Shown: positions 20,083 through 29,603, numbered from the stretch's first letter. The stretch is DNA of 64,000 nt from Alphaproteobacteria bacterium (GCA_028281925.1 JANQIX010000003.1:1-64000); one strand, 5' to 3'. Made by a program: numbers and translations. Notes: a model not told the origin generated them from the sequence alone.

Positions 20083-20643
20083 TCATCCGAACAGAAGTCC
20101 GCGGCGCATCAAGACCAGGAAGAAGATCCCGCCGAAGGCAGCGGTCAATACGCCGAGTGGCAATTCCATCGGTGCCAGCAACGTCCGTGCGGCGGCGTCC
20201 ACCCAAATCGTGAAGATAGCGCCGAACAGCGCGGCGACGGGGACGACGACGCGCATCTGTGCCCCCGCCGACCAGCGGGCGATATGCGGGATCATCAGAC
20301 CGATGAACCCGATCGCGCCGGAGCCCGAGACCAGCACGCCGGCAACAACCGATGCCGCTATGAACATCTCAAGGCGCAACCCTTTGACCGCAATGCCCAG
20401 TGTGTGGGCACCTTCCTCGCCCAGCAACAGGGCGTCCAGCGCGCTGGCCCGCAGGTAGATCCATGCCAGGCCCAGGGTCACGGCGATAAGAGGGGCGGGA
20501 AGGAGGTGCCAGCGCGTGTTGCCGATGCCGTCCAGCATCCAGAAGATGGCACTCACCGAAGGCGTGGCCGCACTCGAAGCGATCATCGCGGACTGCCGGC
20601 GGACTCCTGACGGGAATACCACGACGCCGGAACCAGCCCCCAT
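20083..20643 (-). pseudogene. FecCD/BtuC-type permease, N-terminal half missing
   Basis: The C-terminal half of a cobalamin/siderophore ABC permease is clear: SGSGAIGFIGLMIPHIAR, followed by a helix and LPLGVLTAAFGGIFFLVLM at the end. Intact members have about 330-350 residues; here only 186 codons remain, and the first 15 or so are unrelated. Upstream bases (20644-20799) hold no missing part. With CbiZ and two B12 riboswitches adjacent, it was probably part of a corrinoid uptake system. Confidence 0.8.
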
Positions 20644-20799
20644 GTCCCCAGCATGAGTTCAGGTCGGACACCTGCCCCTCCGGCTGGCCGCTCGCCATCT
20701 CGCTCGCACGACGCCGCAAATGCGGATAAATCTCAAGGGCGCCTGATTTCCTGCGTGCAGTCATCTGCCGTTGTGCTCTTGAGGAGCCGCTTATAGTCC

Positions 20800-21504
20800 A
20801 TGGACCAATCGGCGAAAGCACTGCGCGCGGCCTTCAGCATCCGTGAAGAGCCTGGCTGGCTGCTGCTGAGTTTCGAGCGGCCCCAGCGGGCGGTCAGCTG
20901 GTCCATCTCACGCCCGGGGTTCCAAGATGCCGATCAGATCGCGTGGCTGCAGGTCAGGAACAGCGACCTGACGCAGGACGTCGATGCCGCCGCCTTCTTG
21001 CGCGGCCGCCTGCAAGACAAGTGCATTCCAGATGCGATCGGAATGATGACATCCTGCGAGCTTCGCTATCATCTCACCGCAGCCGTACGCGAAGGTATTG
21101 CGGCCACGTGCGTTATGACGCTTGGCCTCAGCAACGCCGAGCGCGTGGGCCAGCGATTTACGCCTGTTCGCCCGTGGTTAAGCCGCGGCCTCGGCACCAT
21201 CAACTTGATGTGCCATCTCTCGGTGCCGCTTGGCGATGCAGCTCTGCTGGAAGCGGTCTCGATCGCAACGCAGGCACGAACGGTTGCGATCGTGGAGCAC
21301 GGTCATGAACGCGTGCCCGACAGAGGCGTCATTACCGGAACCGGCACCGATTGTATCGTCGTCTGCTGTCCGCTTGGCGTGCCGCAGGAGCGCTTTGCCG
21401 GCCTGCACACGCCGGTCGGGGAAGCTGTCGGCGCCGCCGTCATCGAAGCGACGCGACGGGCGATGCGGCATTGGCTTCGCACATACCACAACCCGCTGGT
21501 CTGA
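20800..21504 (+). CDS. cbiZ: adenosylcobinamide amidohydrolase
   Basis: CbiZ cleaves the aminopropanol-containing side chain of adenosylcobinamide (and in some bacteria pseudocobalamin) to adenosylcobyric acid, which can be rebuilt into cobalamin. At 234 residues it is the normal length. The family's conserved GTGTDCIVVCCP stretch and the early NAERVGQ and GTINLMCHLSVPL segments are present. It reads away from the decayed permease and is the only apparently intact salvage gene here. The LNxGxD-like remodelling partners and the cob genes are not in the window. Confidence 0.88.
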   Translation: MDQSAKALRAAFSIREEPGWLLLSFERPQRAVSWSISRPGFQDADQIAWLQVRNSDLTQDVDAAAFLRGRLQDKCIPDAIGMMTSCELRYHLTAAVREGIAATCVMTLGLSNAERVGQRFTPVRPWLSRGLGTINLMCHLSVPLGDAALLEAVSIATQARTVAIVEHGHERVPDRGVITGTGTDCIVVCCPLGVPQERFAGLHTPVGEAVGAAVIEATRRAMRHWLRTYHNPLV

Positions 21505-21805
21505 GGCAGCCACTGAGATCGAACACCCGTCGACGCGCGGCTGGCACGCAGTACATCCATGTCGGTGATGTGATGGAGAGTGCCGGCCGGGTTCGTCGAG
21601 ACAGGGTCCTGCTCCGCCTCGCCGCCACAGCGCCGCGCAGACCATGGAGGGTGTGAGAAATGCGGGCTGAACATCTAGCTCTACAGGTGCGCATCCTTCG
21701 TAAGCGCCCGGTGACCCCGCCCTTGTGATCCGCGCGGGGATCATGAGTCTGGTCGCTGGCAAGAGCGGTAGTGTCCACTACCGACAAGTGGACACCACCG
21801 GGGTG

Positions 21806-22165
21806 ATGATGACACGACGGCGTAGGCGGCGGTCCTGGTCGGAGTGGGAGAAGCGGGAGATCTGCCGGCAGACGATGGTGCCTGGCGTTTCGGTGAGCCA
21901 GGTGGCGCGTCGGTACGACGTGAACGCGAACCTGGTGTTCAAATGGCTGAAGGACCGGCGCTTCGGTCCGGCGGCCGAGCCGGACGTAGCCGAGGCGGTG
22001 TTCCTGCCGGTCGAGATCATCGCCGACGATGCCCGCGCCGTCGAGGCGACGCCGGACGCCGGGCCGGTGATCGAGGTCAGGCTGCCGACGGGCGTGGCGA
22101 TGACCATCAGGGGCGCCTTCGATCCTGATGCGGTGGCCCGGTTGGTCCGGGGTCTCGGGGCATGA
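21806..22165 (+). CDS. tnpA: IS66 accessory protein TnpA
   Basis: Small basic DNA-binding protein with a helix-turn-helix of the IS3/IS911 OrfA type: [17 protein letters not shown] followed by [22 protein letters not shown] 21806 or the next codon starts it; upstream frame extension runs through the inverted repeat and is not used. It overlaps tnpB by four bases. Required for IS66 transposition together with TnpB and TnpC, and useless here because TnpC is broken. Confidence 0.9.
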   Translation: MMTRRRRRRSWSEWEKREICRQTMVPGVSVSQVARRYDVNANLVFKWLKDRRFGPAAEPDVAEAVFLPVEIIADDARAVEATPDAGPVIEVRLPTGVAMTIRGAFDPDAVARLVRGLGA

Positions 22166-22509
22166 TCCCGATCCCGGCGCGGACCAGGGTGTGGCTCGCC
22201 GGCGGTGTGACGGACATGCGCAAGGGCTTTATCGGTCTATCGGCCCGGGTCGAGGCGACCCTGAAGGGCGATCCGTATTCGGGCCACCTGTTCGTGTTCC
22301 GGGGCAAGCGAGGTGACCTGATCAAGGTGATCTGGTGGGACGGCCAGGGGGCGTGCCTGTTCTCCAAACGGCTGGAGCGGGGCCGGTTCGTCTGGCCCTC
22401 GGCGGCGGACGGCAAGGTCGTGATCAGCTCCGCACAGCTGTCGATGCTGTTGGAAGGGATCGACTGGCGGATGCCGCAAAGGACCTGGCGGCCATTGGCG
22501 GCGGGATAG
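22162..22509 (+). CDS. tnpB: IS66 accessory protein TnpB
   Basis: 115 residues with the invariant IS66 Orf2 features [35 protein letters not shown] and GRFVWP. The start overlaps the tnpA stop (ATGA). Intact, but without a full transposase it has no partner in this element. Confidence 0.93.
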   Translation: MIPIPARTRVWLAGGVTDMRKGFIGLSARVEATLKGDPYSGHLFVFRGKRGDLIKVIWWDGQGACLFSKRLERGRFVWPSAADGKVVISSAQLSMLLEGIDWRMPQRTWRPLAAG

Positions 22510-22549
22510 CGGATTCCCCCAAGGGATACAGTCGATTAGACTCCGGCAT

Positions 22550-22909
22550 ATGGAGACCTCTGCCACCGAGATCGAGGAGCTTCGCGCCGAGTTGGCGGCC
22601 CGCGTCGATCACTACGAGGCGGAACTCAAGACCCGCGACCTGCTGATCGAGAAGCTGAAGCATCAGCTGGCCGGGCTGCGGCGCGACCGGTTCGGATCGA
22701 CCTCCGAGACGCTCGATCAGTTGCACCTCCGGCTGGAGGATCAGGAGATCGCGGTCGGCGCCGCCAAGCCCGAGGCTCGCGCGCCGACCGAGGCCAAGGA
22801 CGGTCCGAAGCGCCACCGCTTGCCCGATCACCTGCCCCGCGCAGAGCGTGTGCTGACGCCGGGCGAGGCGTGTGGGGAGTGCGGCGGGGGTGACCGTCCG
22901 GCGAAGGTC
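22550..22909 (+). pseudogene. tnpC: IS66 transposase TnpC, N-terminal fragment
   Basis: The N-terminal coiled coil (EIEELRAELAARVDHYEAEL), the LRRDRFGSTSE motif and the zinc-finger start EACGECGG are present. After that the sequence no longer matches: the catalytic DDE domain, about 400 residues, is missing. The reading frame continues by chance into the end of the LysR gene. Confidence 0.85.
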
Positions 22910-22962
22910 TCTCTGGGTTCGGCTGCATCCCGACGTGTCGCCACACGCCTTCCGCGCCCGCA

Positions 22963-23943
22963 TCATTCGACTTTTTCAGGCGACTGCTGCACGACCGGCT
23001 CCCCTCGCAGCGAGCGGATGTCGAGGCCGTGACGTGTGGCGAAGTCGTCGAGCTCGTCAAGCAACGCAGCGCGGAAATTCACGGCTTCGGGGAGCGTTTC
23101 CGCGTCGGAGGGCAGGATCAAGGCGTAGCGGATGACCAAGCGCGGGGTGAACGGGCGGACAGCGACCCCCAAGGGCCGGAAAAGCGGCGAGGCGAAGGGT
23201 TCGCCCAGCGTCGCCGCGAGATCGGCTGCCACGCACGCATAGCGGGTCGCCGAGGTCTGGCACAAGATCTGGTGCTCGCTGGATTGCTCCAACTCGTCAC
23301 GCAAGATCTCAGCATTGGTGGCATCGTGCCATCGGTGCGGGATCACGCCGATCAGTTGGATGCCCGACAGATCTTCCGCAGACACGACCTCCCGACCCGC
23401 CAGCGGATGCGACTCGTGGGCGGCGAAGACGTATGCCGCCTCTGCCAGAGGCTGGACGATCAGCCCTGCCGTCATCGGCGCCTCGAACGTGATCCCCAGA
23501 TCGACCCGCCGCTCCAAGACCAGGTTCAGCGTTTCGCCGTAGGACGCTGTCTCGATCTCGATCAGAACATTCGGCCGGGCGGCGTGGAAGCGTTGGATGG
23601 TGCCCGGCAACAAGGCGGTCGACAGGGTCGGCAGGCAGGCGATCCGTAGCCGTTCCTTCTGACCGCGGCGGATCTGGTCTGCAGCGTCGCGCAGCGACTC
23701 GTGGCCCTTGAACAGACGCTCCACCTCGCGCAAGAACGCGCGGCCCTGGGCTGTCGTCTCCAGCCCGCGGCCACTGCGGAAAAAGAGGGCGAAGCCGACA
23801 TTTTTCTCCAGCTCGCTGATCAGCCGGCTCATCCCCGACTGAGTGACCCCCAGTGCGTCGGCCGCCGCCGCCAGCGTGCCCAGTCTTGCCGCCAGCAAGA
23901 AGGCCTCAAGCTGTCGGAAAGTCATACGCCCCTCCGAACTCAT
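22963..23943 (-). CDS. LysR-family transcriptional regulator
   Basis: 326 residues: N-terminal winged helix-turn-helix (FRQLEAFLLAARLGTLAAAA, then TQSGMSRLISELE) and a substrate-binding domain with conserved RIACLPTLSTALLP and DLGITFEA segments. It is divergent from the AbgT-type transporter with 217 bases between the starts, the usual LysR target arrangement, so it probably controls the transporter in response to a small molecule. The C-terminus runs nearly to the IS66 fragment but appears complete. Confidence 0.92.
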   Translation of the reverse strand: MSSEGRMTFRQLEAFLLAARLGTLAAAADALGVTQSGMSRLISELEKNVGFALFFRSGRGLETTAQGRAFLREVERLFKGHESLRDAADQIRRGQKERLRIACLPTLSTALLPGTIQRFHAARPNVLIEIETASYGETLNLVLERRVDLGITFEAPMTAGLIVQPLAEAAYVFAAHESHPLAGREVVSAEDLSGIQLIGVIPHRWHDATNAEILRDELEQSSEHQILCQTSATRYACVAADLAATLGEPFASPLFRPLGVAVRPFTPRLVIRYALILPSDAETLPEAVNFRAALLDELDDFATRHGLDIRSLRGEPVVQQSPEKVE

Positions 23944-24160
23944 GAGTGGAACTCAAGGATGCTCAGTATTTCGCATTACTAGAAGCCATTTCCGAGGGCC
24001 TAGAGTCGACAGTGAACAGGCAAACCTGACAAGGGGCGATTGCTTCGCGAGTCCCGTTCCGAAACGGCGTCCTCGCCCGCAGGAGACGAGAAGAGGCAAG
24101 GCGCTCCAAGACGTAGCTCTCCAGCATGGGTTCAAGACGATAAGAATGGGAGGGTGATCG

Positions 24161-25876
24161 ATGTCTGAGGTCGTGTCGGCTACGCCGCGGCGCGGAGCTA
24201 TGCAGCGCCTCCTCGACCTGGTCGAGTTGGTGGGCAACAAATTGCCCCACCCGACAATGATGTTCATCGCGCTGATCGCCATCGTGCTGGTCATCGCGGC
24301 GCTCTTGTCGGCCTTCGGCGTCGTCGTTGAGACGCCCACCGGCCGCTACCCGATTAACAACCTGATCGGGAACGGTGGCGTGGACCTGCAGAATCCGCGC
24401 AACGGTGACGTGGTTGCCAGCTATTCCAGCGGCTGGAACTACATCCTGTCGACGCTCACTCCCAGCTTCGTCAATTTCGCGCCCTTCGGCATGGTGCTGG
24501 TCATCATGATCGCCATCGGCGTCGCCGAACATGGCGGTCTCATCGGCACGGCGATGCGCAAGCTCGTGTTGAGCGCGCCCCGGCGCCTGATCACGCCAAC
24601 GGTGATCTTCGCCGGCGTCATCTCCAACATCGCCGCCGATGCGGGATATCTGGTGATGATCCCGCTTGGGCCCATCGTGTTCATGAGCGTCGGGCGCCAT
24701 CCGCTGGCGGGGCTGGCCGCGGCCTTCGCCGGGGTCTCCGGCGGCTTCAGCGCGAACATCGTCGTCTCGTCGCTCGACCCGTTGTTGGGCGGCTTCACGC
24801 AGGCGGCTGCGGCCACCGGCGACGGCTTGTTGGGCACGAACTTCGCCGAAACGATGAACATCGCGACGATGAACTATTTCTTCGTGGTGGCTTCGACCTT
24901 CCTGGTCGTGCTGGTCGGTACCTTCGTGGTGGAGCGGATCGTCGAGCCCCGTCTGGGGTCGTATGCAACGGCCGAGGGGCCGGCGACCAGCGCTGATGAG
25001 GCGAGGCTGACAGAAATCGGTCCCGCGGAGGCAAGGGGCCTGCGCATCGCAGGGATCGTGCTGCTGGCCTATGCGGCGCTGATCGTCGGGATGACCGTGC
25101 CGGTCGAGAGCGGTATTCCGCTTTTGGGCGTTCTGTCCACCGCCAGCCTGTCGCCGGAGACGCTGGCCTCGATCGAGGCGCGCTATGGCGGTGTCAGCCT
25201 AACGCACGCGCCGCTGTTCCAGACACAGATCATCGTGTCCGTGCTCTTCTTCCTGTTCCTGCTGCCGGGCCTGGCTTACGGCATCGCGACGGGACGGTTC
25301 AAATCGGGCGCCGACTTCGTCCATAGCATGGAGAGCTCGGTGCGCGTCATGGTCTCGTTCATCGTGCTGGTGTTTTTCATGGCGCAGTTCGTAGCCTACT
25401 TCAACGCGTCGAACATCGGCGTGCTGCTGGCGATGCGGGGGGCGGAACTGCTGGAGCTGGTGCCAACGGACACGACGGCCGGCTTCATCGCGCTGATCTT
25501 CGGCTTCGTGGTCCTGGCCGGTTTCATCAACCTGTTCATGGGGTCGGCCTCGGCCAAATGGGCGATCCTGGCGCCGATCTTCGTGCCGGTGATGATGACC
25601 GTCGAGATGTCGCCCGCGGCGACGCAGATGCTGTACCGGATCGGCGATTCCAGCACGAACATCATTACGCCGCTGATGACCTACTTCGCATTCGTCATTT
25701 CGATCGGCGAGAAGTACCGGCGGGATTTCGGCATCGGCTCGCTGGCCTCGCTGATGATCCCGTTCTCCATCGCCTTCCTATTCAGCTGGACGATCCTGTT
25801 CCTCGCCTGGGCCTATGCTGGCCTGCCGCTGGGTCCCGGATCGCCGGTGTTCTTCGAGACGCCAGGGGCAAGCTGA
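24161..25876 (+). CDS. AbgT-family transporter
   Basis: 571 residues with about 11 membrane helices. Family signatures include LVELVGNKLPHPTMMFI near the N-terminus, FAGVISNIAADAGYLVMIPL, the LFMGSASAKWAILAPIFVP helix and DSSTNIITPLMTYFAF. Family members were first known for p-aminobenzoyl-glutamate uptake; others act as proton-driven sulfonamide exporters. The ATG has GGAGGG six bases upstream. Without AbgA/AbgB hydrolases next to it the substrate cannot be decided. Confidence 0.93.
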   Translation: MSEVVSATPRRGAMQRLLDLVELVGNKLPHPTMMFIALIAIVLVIAALLSAFGVVVETPTGRYPINNLIGNGGVDLQNPRNGDVVASYSSGWNYILSTLTPSFVNFAPFGMVLVIMIAIGVAEHGGLIGTAMRKLVLSAPRRLITPTVIFAGVISNIAADAGYLVMIPLGPIVFMSVGRHPLAGLAAAFAGVSGGFSANIVVSSLDPLLGGFTQAAAATGDGLLGTNFAETMNIATMNYFFVVASTFLVVLVGTFVVERIVEPRLGSYATAEGPATSADEARLTEIGPAEARGLRIAGIVLLAYAALIVGMTVPVESGIPLLGVLSTASLSPETLASIEARYGGVSLTHAPLFQTQIIVSVLFFLFLLPGLAYGIATGRFKSGADFVHSMESSVRVMVSFIVLVFFMAQFVAYFNASNIGVLLAMRGAELLELVPTDTTAGFIALIFGFVVLAGFINLFMGSASAKWAILAPIFVPVMMTVEMSPAATQMLYRIGDSSTNIITPLMTYFAFVISIGEKYRRDFGIGSLASLMIPFSIAFLFSWTILFLAWAYAGLPLGPGSPVFFETPGAS

Positions 25877-26195
25877 TCTTGGCGGCATTCCTGCGTTTGT
25901 ACGAGGTGTTTGGACGCCTCGTGCAATCTCGATCCGGCCCTTAGTGTCGGCACGGACTGAAGGCAAGTGTGCTGGCACTTGTGCATCGGCGACCTCTACC
26001 GGATGAAAAGACGCCAGTTCGCGCCCGGGACCAAAACGGGGGTCTCGGCGCCTCATGAAGATCATTTTGGCGTCCAGATCGTGCCGGCGCGCTACCGCCG
26101 ACGGGCACCGTCTTCGCCAACATCGATAAGCTTGGCAGCTCCATGGCTGAAGTCGGCCGACGGATGAGCGCAAAGACCGTTACGGCCGACTGATC
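25877..26195. other. gap without a supported gene
   Basis: A 6-bp stem (ACGAGG at 25901-25906, CCTCGT at 25917-25922) about 25 bases after the transporter stop may act as a weak terminator. A 43-codon plus-strand frame ending at 26193 (TGTVFANIDKLGSSMAEVG) looks protein-like but cannot be named. This gap is the border between metabolic cargo and plasmid core. Confidence 0.4.
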
Positions 26196-26495
26196 TTAGG
26201 AAATGAACGTCTCAATATCCCGGTGGCCTTCCAGGATGTTCACGACCTCGAGGGCGTCCTCGCGATAGCGGAAGAAGACAACGTATCCCTTGTAAACCGA
26301 GCTGCGGATATCCGTGCGCAGCTCAGGGCGCGGGCGGCCGAGCGTGCCGGGCAGCGACGCCAGCTTAGCGCAGTGCGCCTCCAACTGGTCGGTGAAGCCG
26401 CGTCCGATGGCGAGGCTTCCGCTCTCCCGCGTGATGTATTCCAGTATTGAAACAAGATCCCGCTCAGCGGCCGCGAGGTAGATCAGGCGGCGCAC
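26196..26495 (-). CDS. parE: ParE/RelE-superfamily toxin 1
   Basis: 99 residues, GTG start sharing one base with the antitoxin stop. Sequence pattern is that of ParE: YLAAAERDLVSILEYITRES at the start, LPGTLGRPRPELR, SSVYKGYVVFFRYRED and a final HRDIETFIS. ParE toxins poison DNA gyrase. With the upstream antitoxin it forms a plasmid addiction module in the standard order (antitoxin first). Confidence 0.9.
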   Translation of the reverse strand: MRRLIYLAAAERDLVSILEYITRESGSLAIGRGFTDQLEAHCAKLASLPGTLGRPRPELRTDIRSSVYKGYVVFFRYREDALEVVNILEGHRDIETFIS

Positions 26496-26740
26496 TAGTA
26501 TCCTTCATCCGCAAGGGCCTGCGCCTTGGCGGTGAGCGCGACGCCGACATCGTCCTGGTTGCGCTGTCCGCCTTCCGCGATGGAAGCATCGAGCGTCTGC
26601 CGCAGCGCGCTCAGCTTTGCTTCGCGCTCTTCGACCAGTCGTAGTCCCTCGCGCACTACCTCGCTGGCCGAGCTATAGCGCCCGTCCTTGACAATGCTCT
26701 CCACAAAGTCTTCCCAGCGCTGACCGATAGACACATTCAT
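26495..26740 (-). CDS. parD: ParD-type antitoxin 1
   Basis: 81 residues from ATG 26740 (a ribosome-binding site AAGAGGAT is upstream). Ribbon-helix-helix N-terminus with the ParD hallmark VKDGRYSSASEVVREGLRLV, then a charged C-terminal toxin-binding tail. It should repress its own promoter with the toxin. Translation is coupled to toxin 1. Confidence 0.9.
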   Translation of the reverse strand: MNVSIGQRWEDFVESIVKDGRYSSASEVVREGLRLVEEREAKLSALRQTLDASIAEGGQRNQDDVGVALTAKAQALADEGY

Positions 26741-26800
26741 AGACCGATCCTCTTTATCGTCCTTGCTAGGGGAGTAACATAATCGGTGCAATTTTTGTTG

Positions 26801-27325
26801 TCATCTCCCCGACTGACTGTCCTCGGCCGGATCCTGGACGTCGTCGAACGACCAGACACCGATGCCGCCGGCGGCGCGCGCTTCGCGCGATACCGGGGCA
26901 CCGGAATACAGGAACGCGATGCCAGCTCTGATCGCGGCGAGATTGACGCTTCGCCCATCCGGCAGGAAGCACTCGGCCAACATCCGGTCGCTGCGATCGA
27001 TACCTGCCGGCACGCAGCGGAGCGGCCGGCCGGCGACCAGGTCGATCATCCGCCCGGTGGCCCAATCGCCACAATCGATCTCCCGCCCGCCAACACGAGC
27101 CGGCTGCCCCTCCTCGTAGGCGTCGATGTCGGTGAGCCGGATCCGGATGTCCACGACCACGAACGAGTCCCCGTCGACGATGCGTGCCGGCCCGGAGATG
27201 TCGGCCGGATCACTCAGGTCTTGGGCCGACGCTATGTCCCGGACCGTCTTGGTGATCTGGTCGCCGAAAAGGACGGCGACCAGGCCCGCCGCGGCGAGAA
27301 CGATCAGAGCTCTCTGTGGTCGCAT
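26801..27325 (-). CDS. thermonuclease (SNase)-like secreted or anchored protein
   Basis: 174 residues from ATG 27325. A hydrophobic segment (ALIVLAAAGLVAVLFG) near the start is a signal or membrane anchor. The SNase-like fold follows: ARIVDGDSFVV, IRLTDIDAYE, a shortened active-site region, AECFLPDGRSVNLAAI and ARAAGGIGVW. The DR of the catalytic IRLxGIDAPE motif is only partly kept, so activity is uncertain. It overlaps the end of repC by 22 bases. Similar genes are common cargo on alphaproteobacterial plasmids. Confidence 0.75.
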   Translation of the reverse strand: MRPQRALIVLAAAGLVAVLFGDQITKTVRDIASAQDLSDPADISGPARIVDGDSFVVVDIRIRLTDIDAYEEGQPARVGGREIDCGDWATGRMIDLVAGRPLRCVPAGIDRSDRMLAECFLPDGRSVNLAAIRAGIAFLYSGAPVSREARAAGGIGVWSFDDVQDPAEDSQSGR

Positions 27326-28488
27326 TCCGGCCCTCGATCCCGGTTCAGGATCCCGAAGATGGATCGGTGTATATGCGCTTCGCCGCGCTCGGCGCGCTCG
27401 GCCATGCGCCGCAGCCACGCGCCCGGATTGCGGATGGAACCGCCGCGCTCGACCCGGTTGGCGTCGGCTACGATCACGAGCAGGGTCGTCCCGATCCGGC
27501 CGATCGCCGCATGTGCGAGGGCCAGTGCCGTGGGACTGATGCCGAGCCGTGGGGCCTGTTCGTAGGCGATCGTCGCGAGCGAGGCCCAGCTCGGCCGATC
27601 GAACCGGACTAGCGACGCCTGCCACTCTTTCGGCACAGCCTGAAGGGCCATTTTGAGGTGAATGTGCTCGAGGCCACAGAGCTCCTGCCGCTCGCGGTCT
27701 GTGAGCGGGCCGTTACGTGATGATTGCCGAGCAATTTGGATCGCGTGGCGATTACCCTGAATGATCTTTGGACCGGTTGTAGTGTTGAATTGTCGGCCAG
27801 GAGTTTCCGACCGGTCGGAAGTTTCCACAGGACCAAGGGCAGGTTCCGGTCCCTCGTCGCCGGCATCACCGGCCTGCAGGACGGCCTGGTACAGGTCCTC
27901 CAGGCGGCCCCATAGGCGGTCGAGCTCGCCGAGTTCCAGATGGGCGACCCGCCTGGGCAGACGGTCATAGATGCCGCGGTGTTCGGCCGACGGGGGCGCA
28001 ATCGCAAAGCACCGTTTGATGCGGCGTCGGAGCGCAGAGATCTGGGCACGCAAGCGCGCCTTCTCGGTCGCCATGGCATTGATCTCCGCGGCCTTCTCAG
28101 CGAGCCGCTCGGCATCGGCCAGCAGCGGCGCGAAGCTGATGCCGTGAATGCTGACAATCTCGCCGGTCCCAGCGCGCACGAAGCCCCTCCCCCCGCCGTC
28201 CTTGCACGCGTTCTTCACGATGCCGACACCGACGAGCTGAGCAATGTGGTTGCGGACGGTCCGGGGATCGCAGTTGCGATCGTCCGCGAGACGCTGCACC
28301 TGGACGGGCGACACCGGGGCCGGTGCGCCCGAGGGTATGAAACAGATGAGGCTCGTTGCCGTCGCAGCCACGGAATCGGACAGGCCACAGACCTTGGCCG
28401 CATCGCGCAGTGCGCGGTGCAGGCGTGCCTGGTCGGATGGCCACGCTGTCGGTGTGGCCGACGCCGTAAGTCCTTGACTGATATGCAT
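27304..28488 (-). CDS. repC: RepC-type replication initiator
   Basis: Replication initiator of repABC plasmids, 394 residues. It shows family segments: ADDRNCDPRTVRNHIAQLVGVGIVKN (winged helix), FIPSGAPAPVSPVQVQRLA, a basic linker, and the C-terminal RFDRPSWASLATIAYEQAPR and NPGAWLRRMAERAERGEAHI. In this family the origin usually lies within repC. Here repC stands alone: the ParA and ParB genes are 20 kb away beside a different initiator. An antisense RNA candidate lies in its leader. Confidence 0.92.
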   Translation of the reverse strand: MHISQGLTASATPTAWPSDQARLHRALRDAAKVCGLSDSVAATATSLICFIPSGAPAPVSPVQVQRLADDRNCDPRTVRNHIAQLVGVGIVKNACKDGGGRGFVRAGTGEIVSIHGISFAPLLADAERLAEKAAEINAMATEKARLRAQISALRRRIKRCFAIAPPSAEHRGIYDRLPRRVAHLELGELDRLWGRLEDLYQAVLQAGDAGDEGPEPALGPVETSDRSETPGRQFNTTTGPKIIQGNRHAIQIARQSSRNGPLTDRERQELCGLEHIHLKMALQAVPKEWQASLVRFDRPSWASLATIAYEQAPRLGISPTALALAHAAIGRIGTTLLVIVADANRVERGGSIRNPGAWLRRMAERAERGEAHIHRSIFGILNRDRGPECDHREL

Positions 28489-28499
28489 CCACTCGCACT

Positions 28500-28572
28500 C
28501 CCGGGGTTGTCCCCGGCGCGACAGCGACCTAGCGCAGGCAAACCTCTCCGGTTCGCCGAAAGGCGCTTTTTT
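28500..28572 (+). ncRNA. candidate antisense ctRNA controlling repC
   Basis: On the strand opposite repC, within its leader, a terminator-like hairpin CGCC-GAAA-GGCG (28554-28565) is followed by CTTTTTT. The preceding ccggttcgccgaaaggcg resembles the end of the counter-transcribed RNA of repABC plasmids (ctRNA_p42d type). A TTGACT at 28474-28479 could be its -35 box, but the -10 is weak. The 5' end is approximate. Confidence 0.6.
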
Positions 28573-29114
28573 CGTTGCCTGCGATTCTTGGGAGCACTAA
28601 TTTTGGGGTGAGGTTCGGCCCTCGCTAACGGGGCCATCGTCGGTTGCCGCCGACGATCTCACTGTACATGGGTAAGTACGCGCGCTCCCTCGGTGGTCCC
28701 AGCACTGCCGGGGGTTCTGCGTTTTTGGGCGTCCGATCGGCGAACCCGCCGGTCATCTGACCGCCCCATGGGATCCTTTCTCCTCACGATCTAGTAGATT
28801 CAAAAGGACCGTAGCCCAAAGGGCTGTGGTCCACCGCGCTACGCAGGGTCGCTGTCTACGCGCCCAGAAAACGCAGGCAATCAGCTATATGCCAAATCCC
28901 GCTTGTGGGCGTAAATCTCAATATGCATGCATATTATAACAAATTGTATCATATAGGCCTTCTATACTCACCAATCATGCTCGACACATTATGACCAATT
29001 GCGATATGCATATTGCCAATTTGCTGATTTTGGCTAATTTGCCTCCTGCAATGGAGTTTGCACGGATCGACGAATAGAGTTGCGCTTCGTTCGACGGCGA
29101 AAACGGAGCGCGCG
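28573..29114. other. repC upstream region with inverted repeats and an AT-rich block
   Basis: No gene. It contains ATCGTCGG/CCGACGAT (28636-28657, 6-base loop), a 12-bp stem with two mismatches and an AAA loop (28806-28832), and a strongly AT-rich block at about 28915-29045 with repeated gccaatttgc-like words. The AT-rich block could help origin melting or drive the plus-strand genes to the right. Confidence 0.45.
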
Positions 29115-29417
29115 ATGAACTGGAATTCGATCAGGGTGCTTTCGTCATATGTCGTACGAGAGTTCATTGCAGGTGGCGGCTCCCTACGGTATCGCCCCGG
29201 CCGAGACGAACTTGGCCGCTTTTGGGAAGTCGTCGGCGTCGACCGCGACGGCAACGAAATACCGGTCATCATCGGTCGGACGGGACTTCCGAAAGTTCTC
29301 CGCTCGGCTGACGCTATACTTACCTATCACAAGAAGATGCTGCCTGAGGCGCGTGAGGTTATCGTGCAACTTCACGACGATGAAGGCAATACGGATCAAG
29401 ACGCAGACGAGAACTAA
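29115..29417 (+). CDS. small protein of unknown function
   Basis: 100 residues from ATG 29115. No family recognised. The sequence is soluble, with a compact start (MNWNSIRVLSSYVVREFIAG), a RYRPGRDELGRFWEVVGVD strand-like middle and an acidic tail rich in Asp and Glu. Its codons are less GC-rich than those of the vir genes. It lies between repC and the virB operon and might be a plasmid regulator or addressing factor; this is a guess. Confidence 0.5.
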   Translation: MNWNSIRVLSSYVVREFIAGGGSLRYRPGRDELGRFWEVVGVDRDGNEIPVIIGRTGLPKVLRSADAILTYHKKMLPEAREVIVQLHDDEGNTDQDADEN

Positions 29418-29603
29418 CAAAGCAGTTACATCAGACAATTGCCCATCTCAATTTGCAGAGCTTGTTCCGGATAAGTCATTAAAACACACCATAACTTCAT
29501 CGCTTGGAATTCATATTGTCGCACTACTGCCATTGATGGTAGCTGGCGCTCCTTTCGAACGGTTACCTATGCGCGTTTTTGCTGCGAGACGGAGTCGGCT
29601 GCC

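Larger units (their letters stand above)
21771..22909 (+). mobile_element. IS66-family insertion sequence, 3' part deleted
   Basis: Contains tnpA, tnpB and the first about 120 codons of tnpC in the usual order. A perfect inverted repeat (GTGTCCACT, 7-base loop, AGTGGACAC; 21771-21795) lies just before tnpA and may belong to the left end. The right end is lost: tnpC stops matching near 22909, 54 bases before the LysR gene. Confidence 0.8.

Noticed and set aside
28806..28832. Hairpin considered as a tRNA arm
   Set aside because: Only one stem with two mismatches; no other tRNA arms or CCA end nearby.
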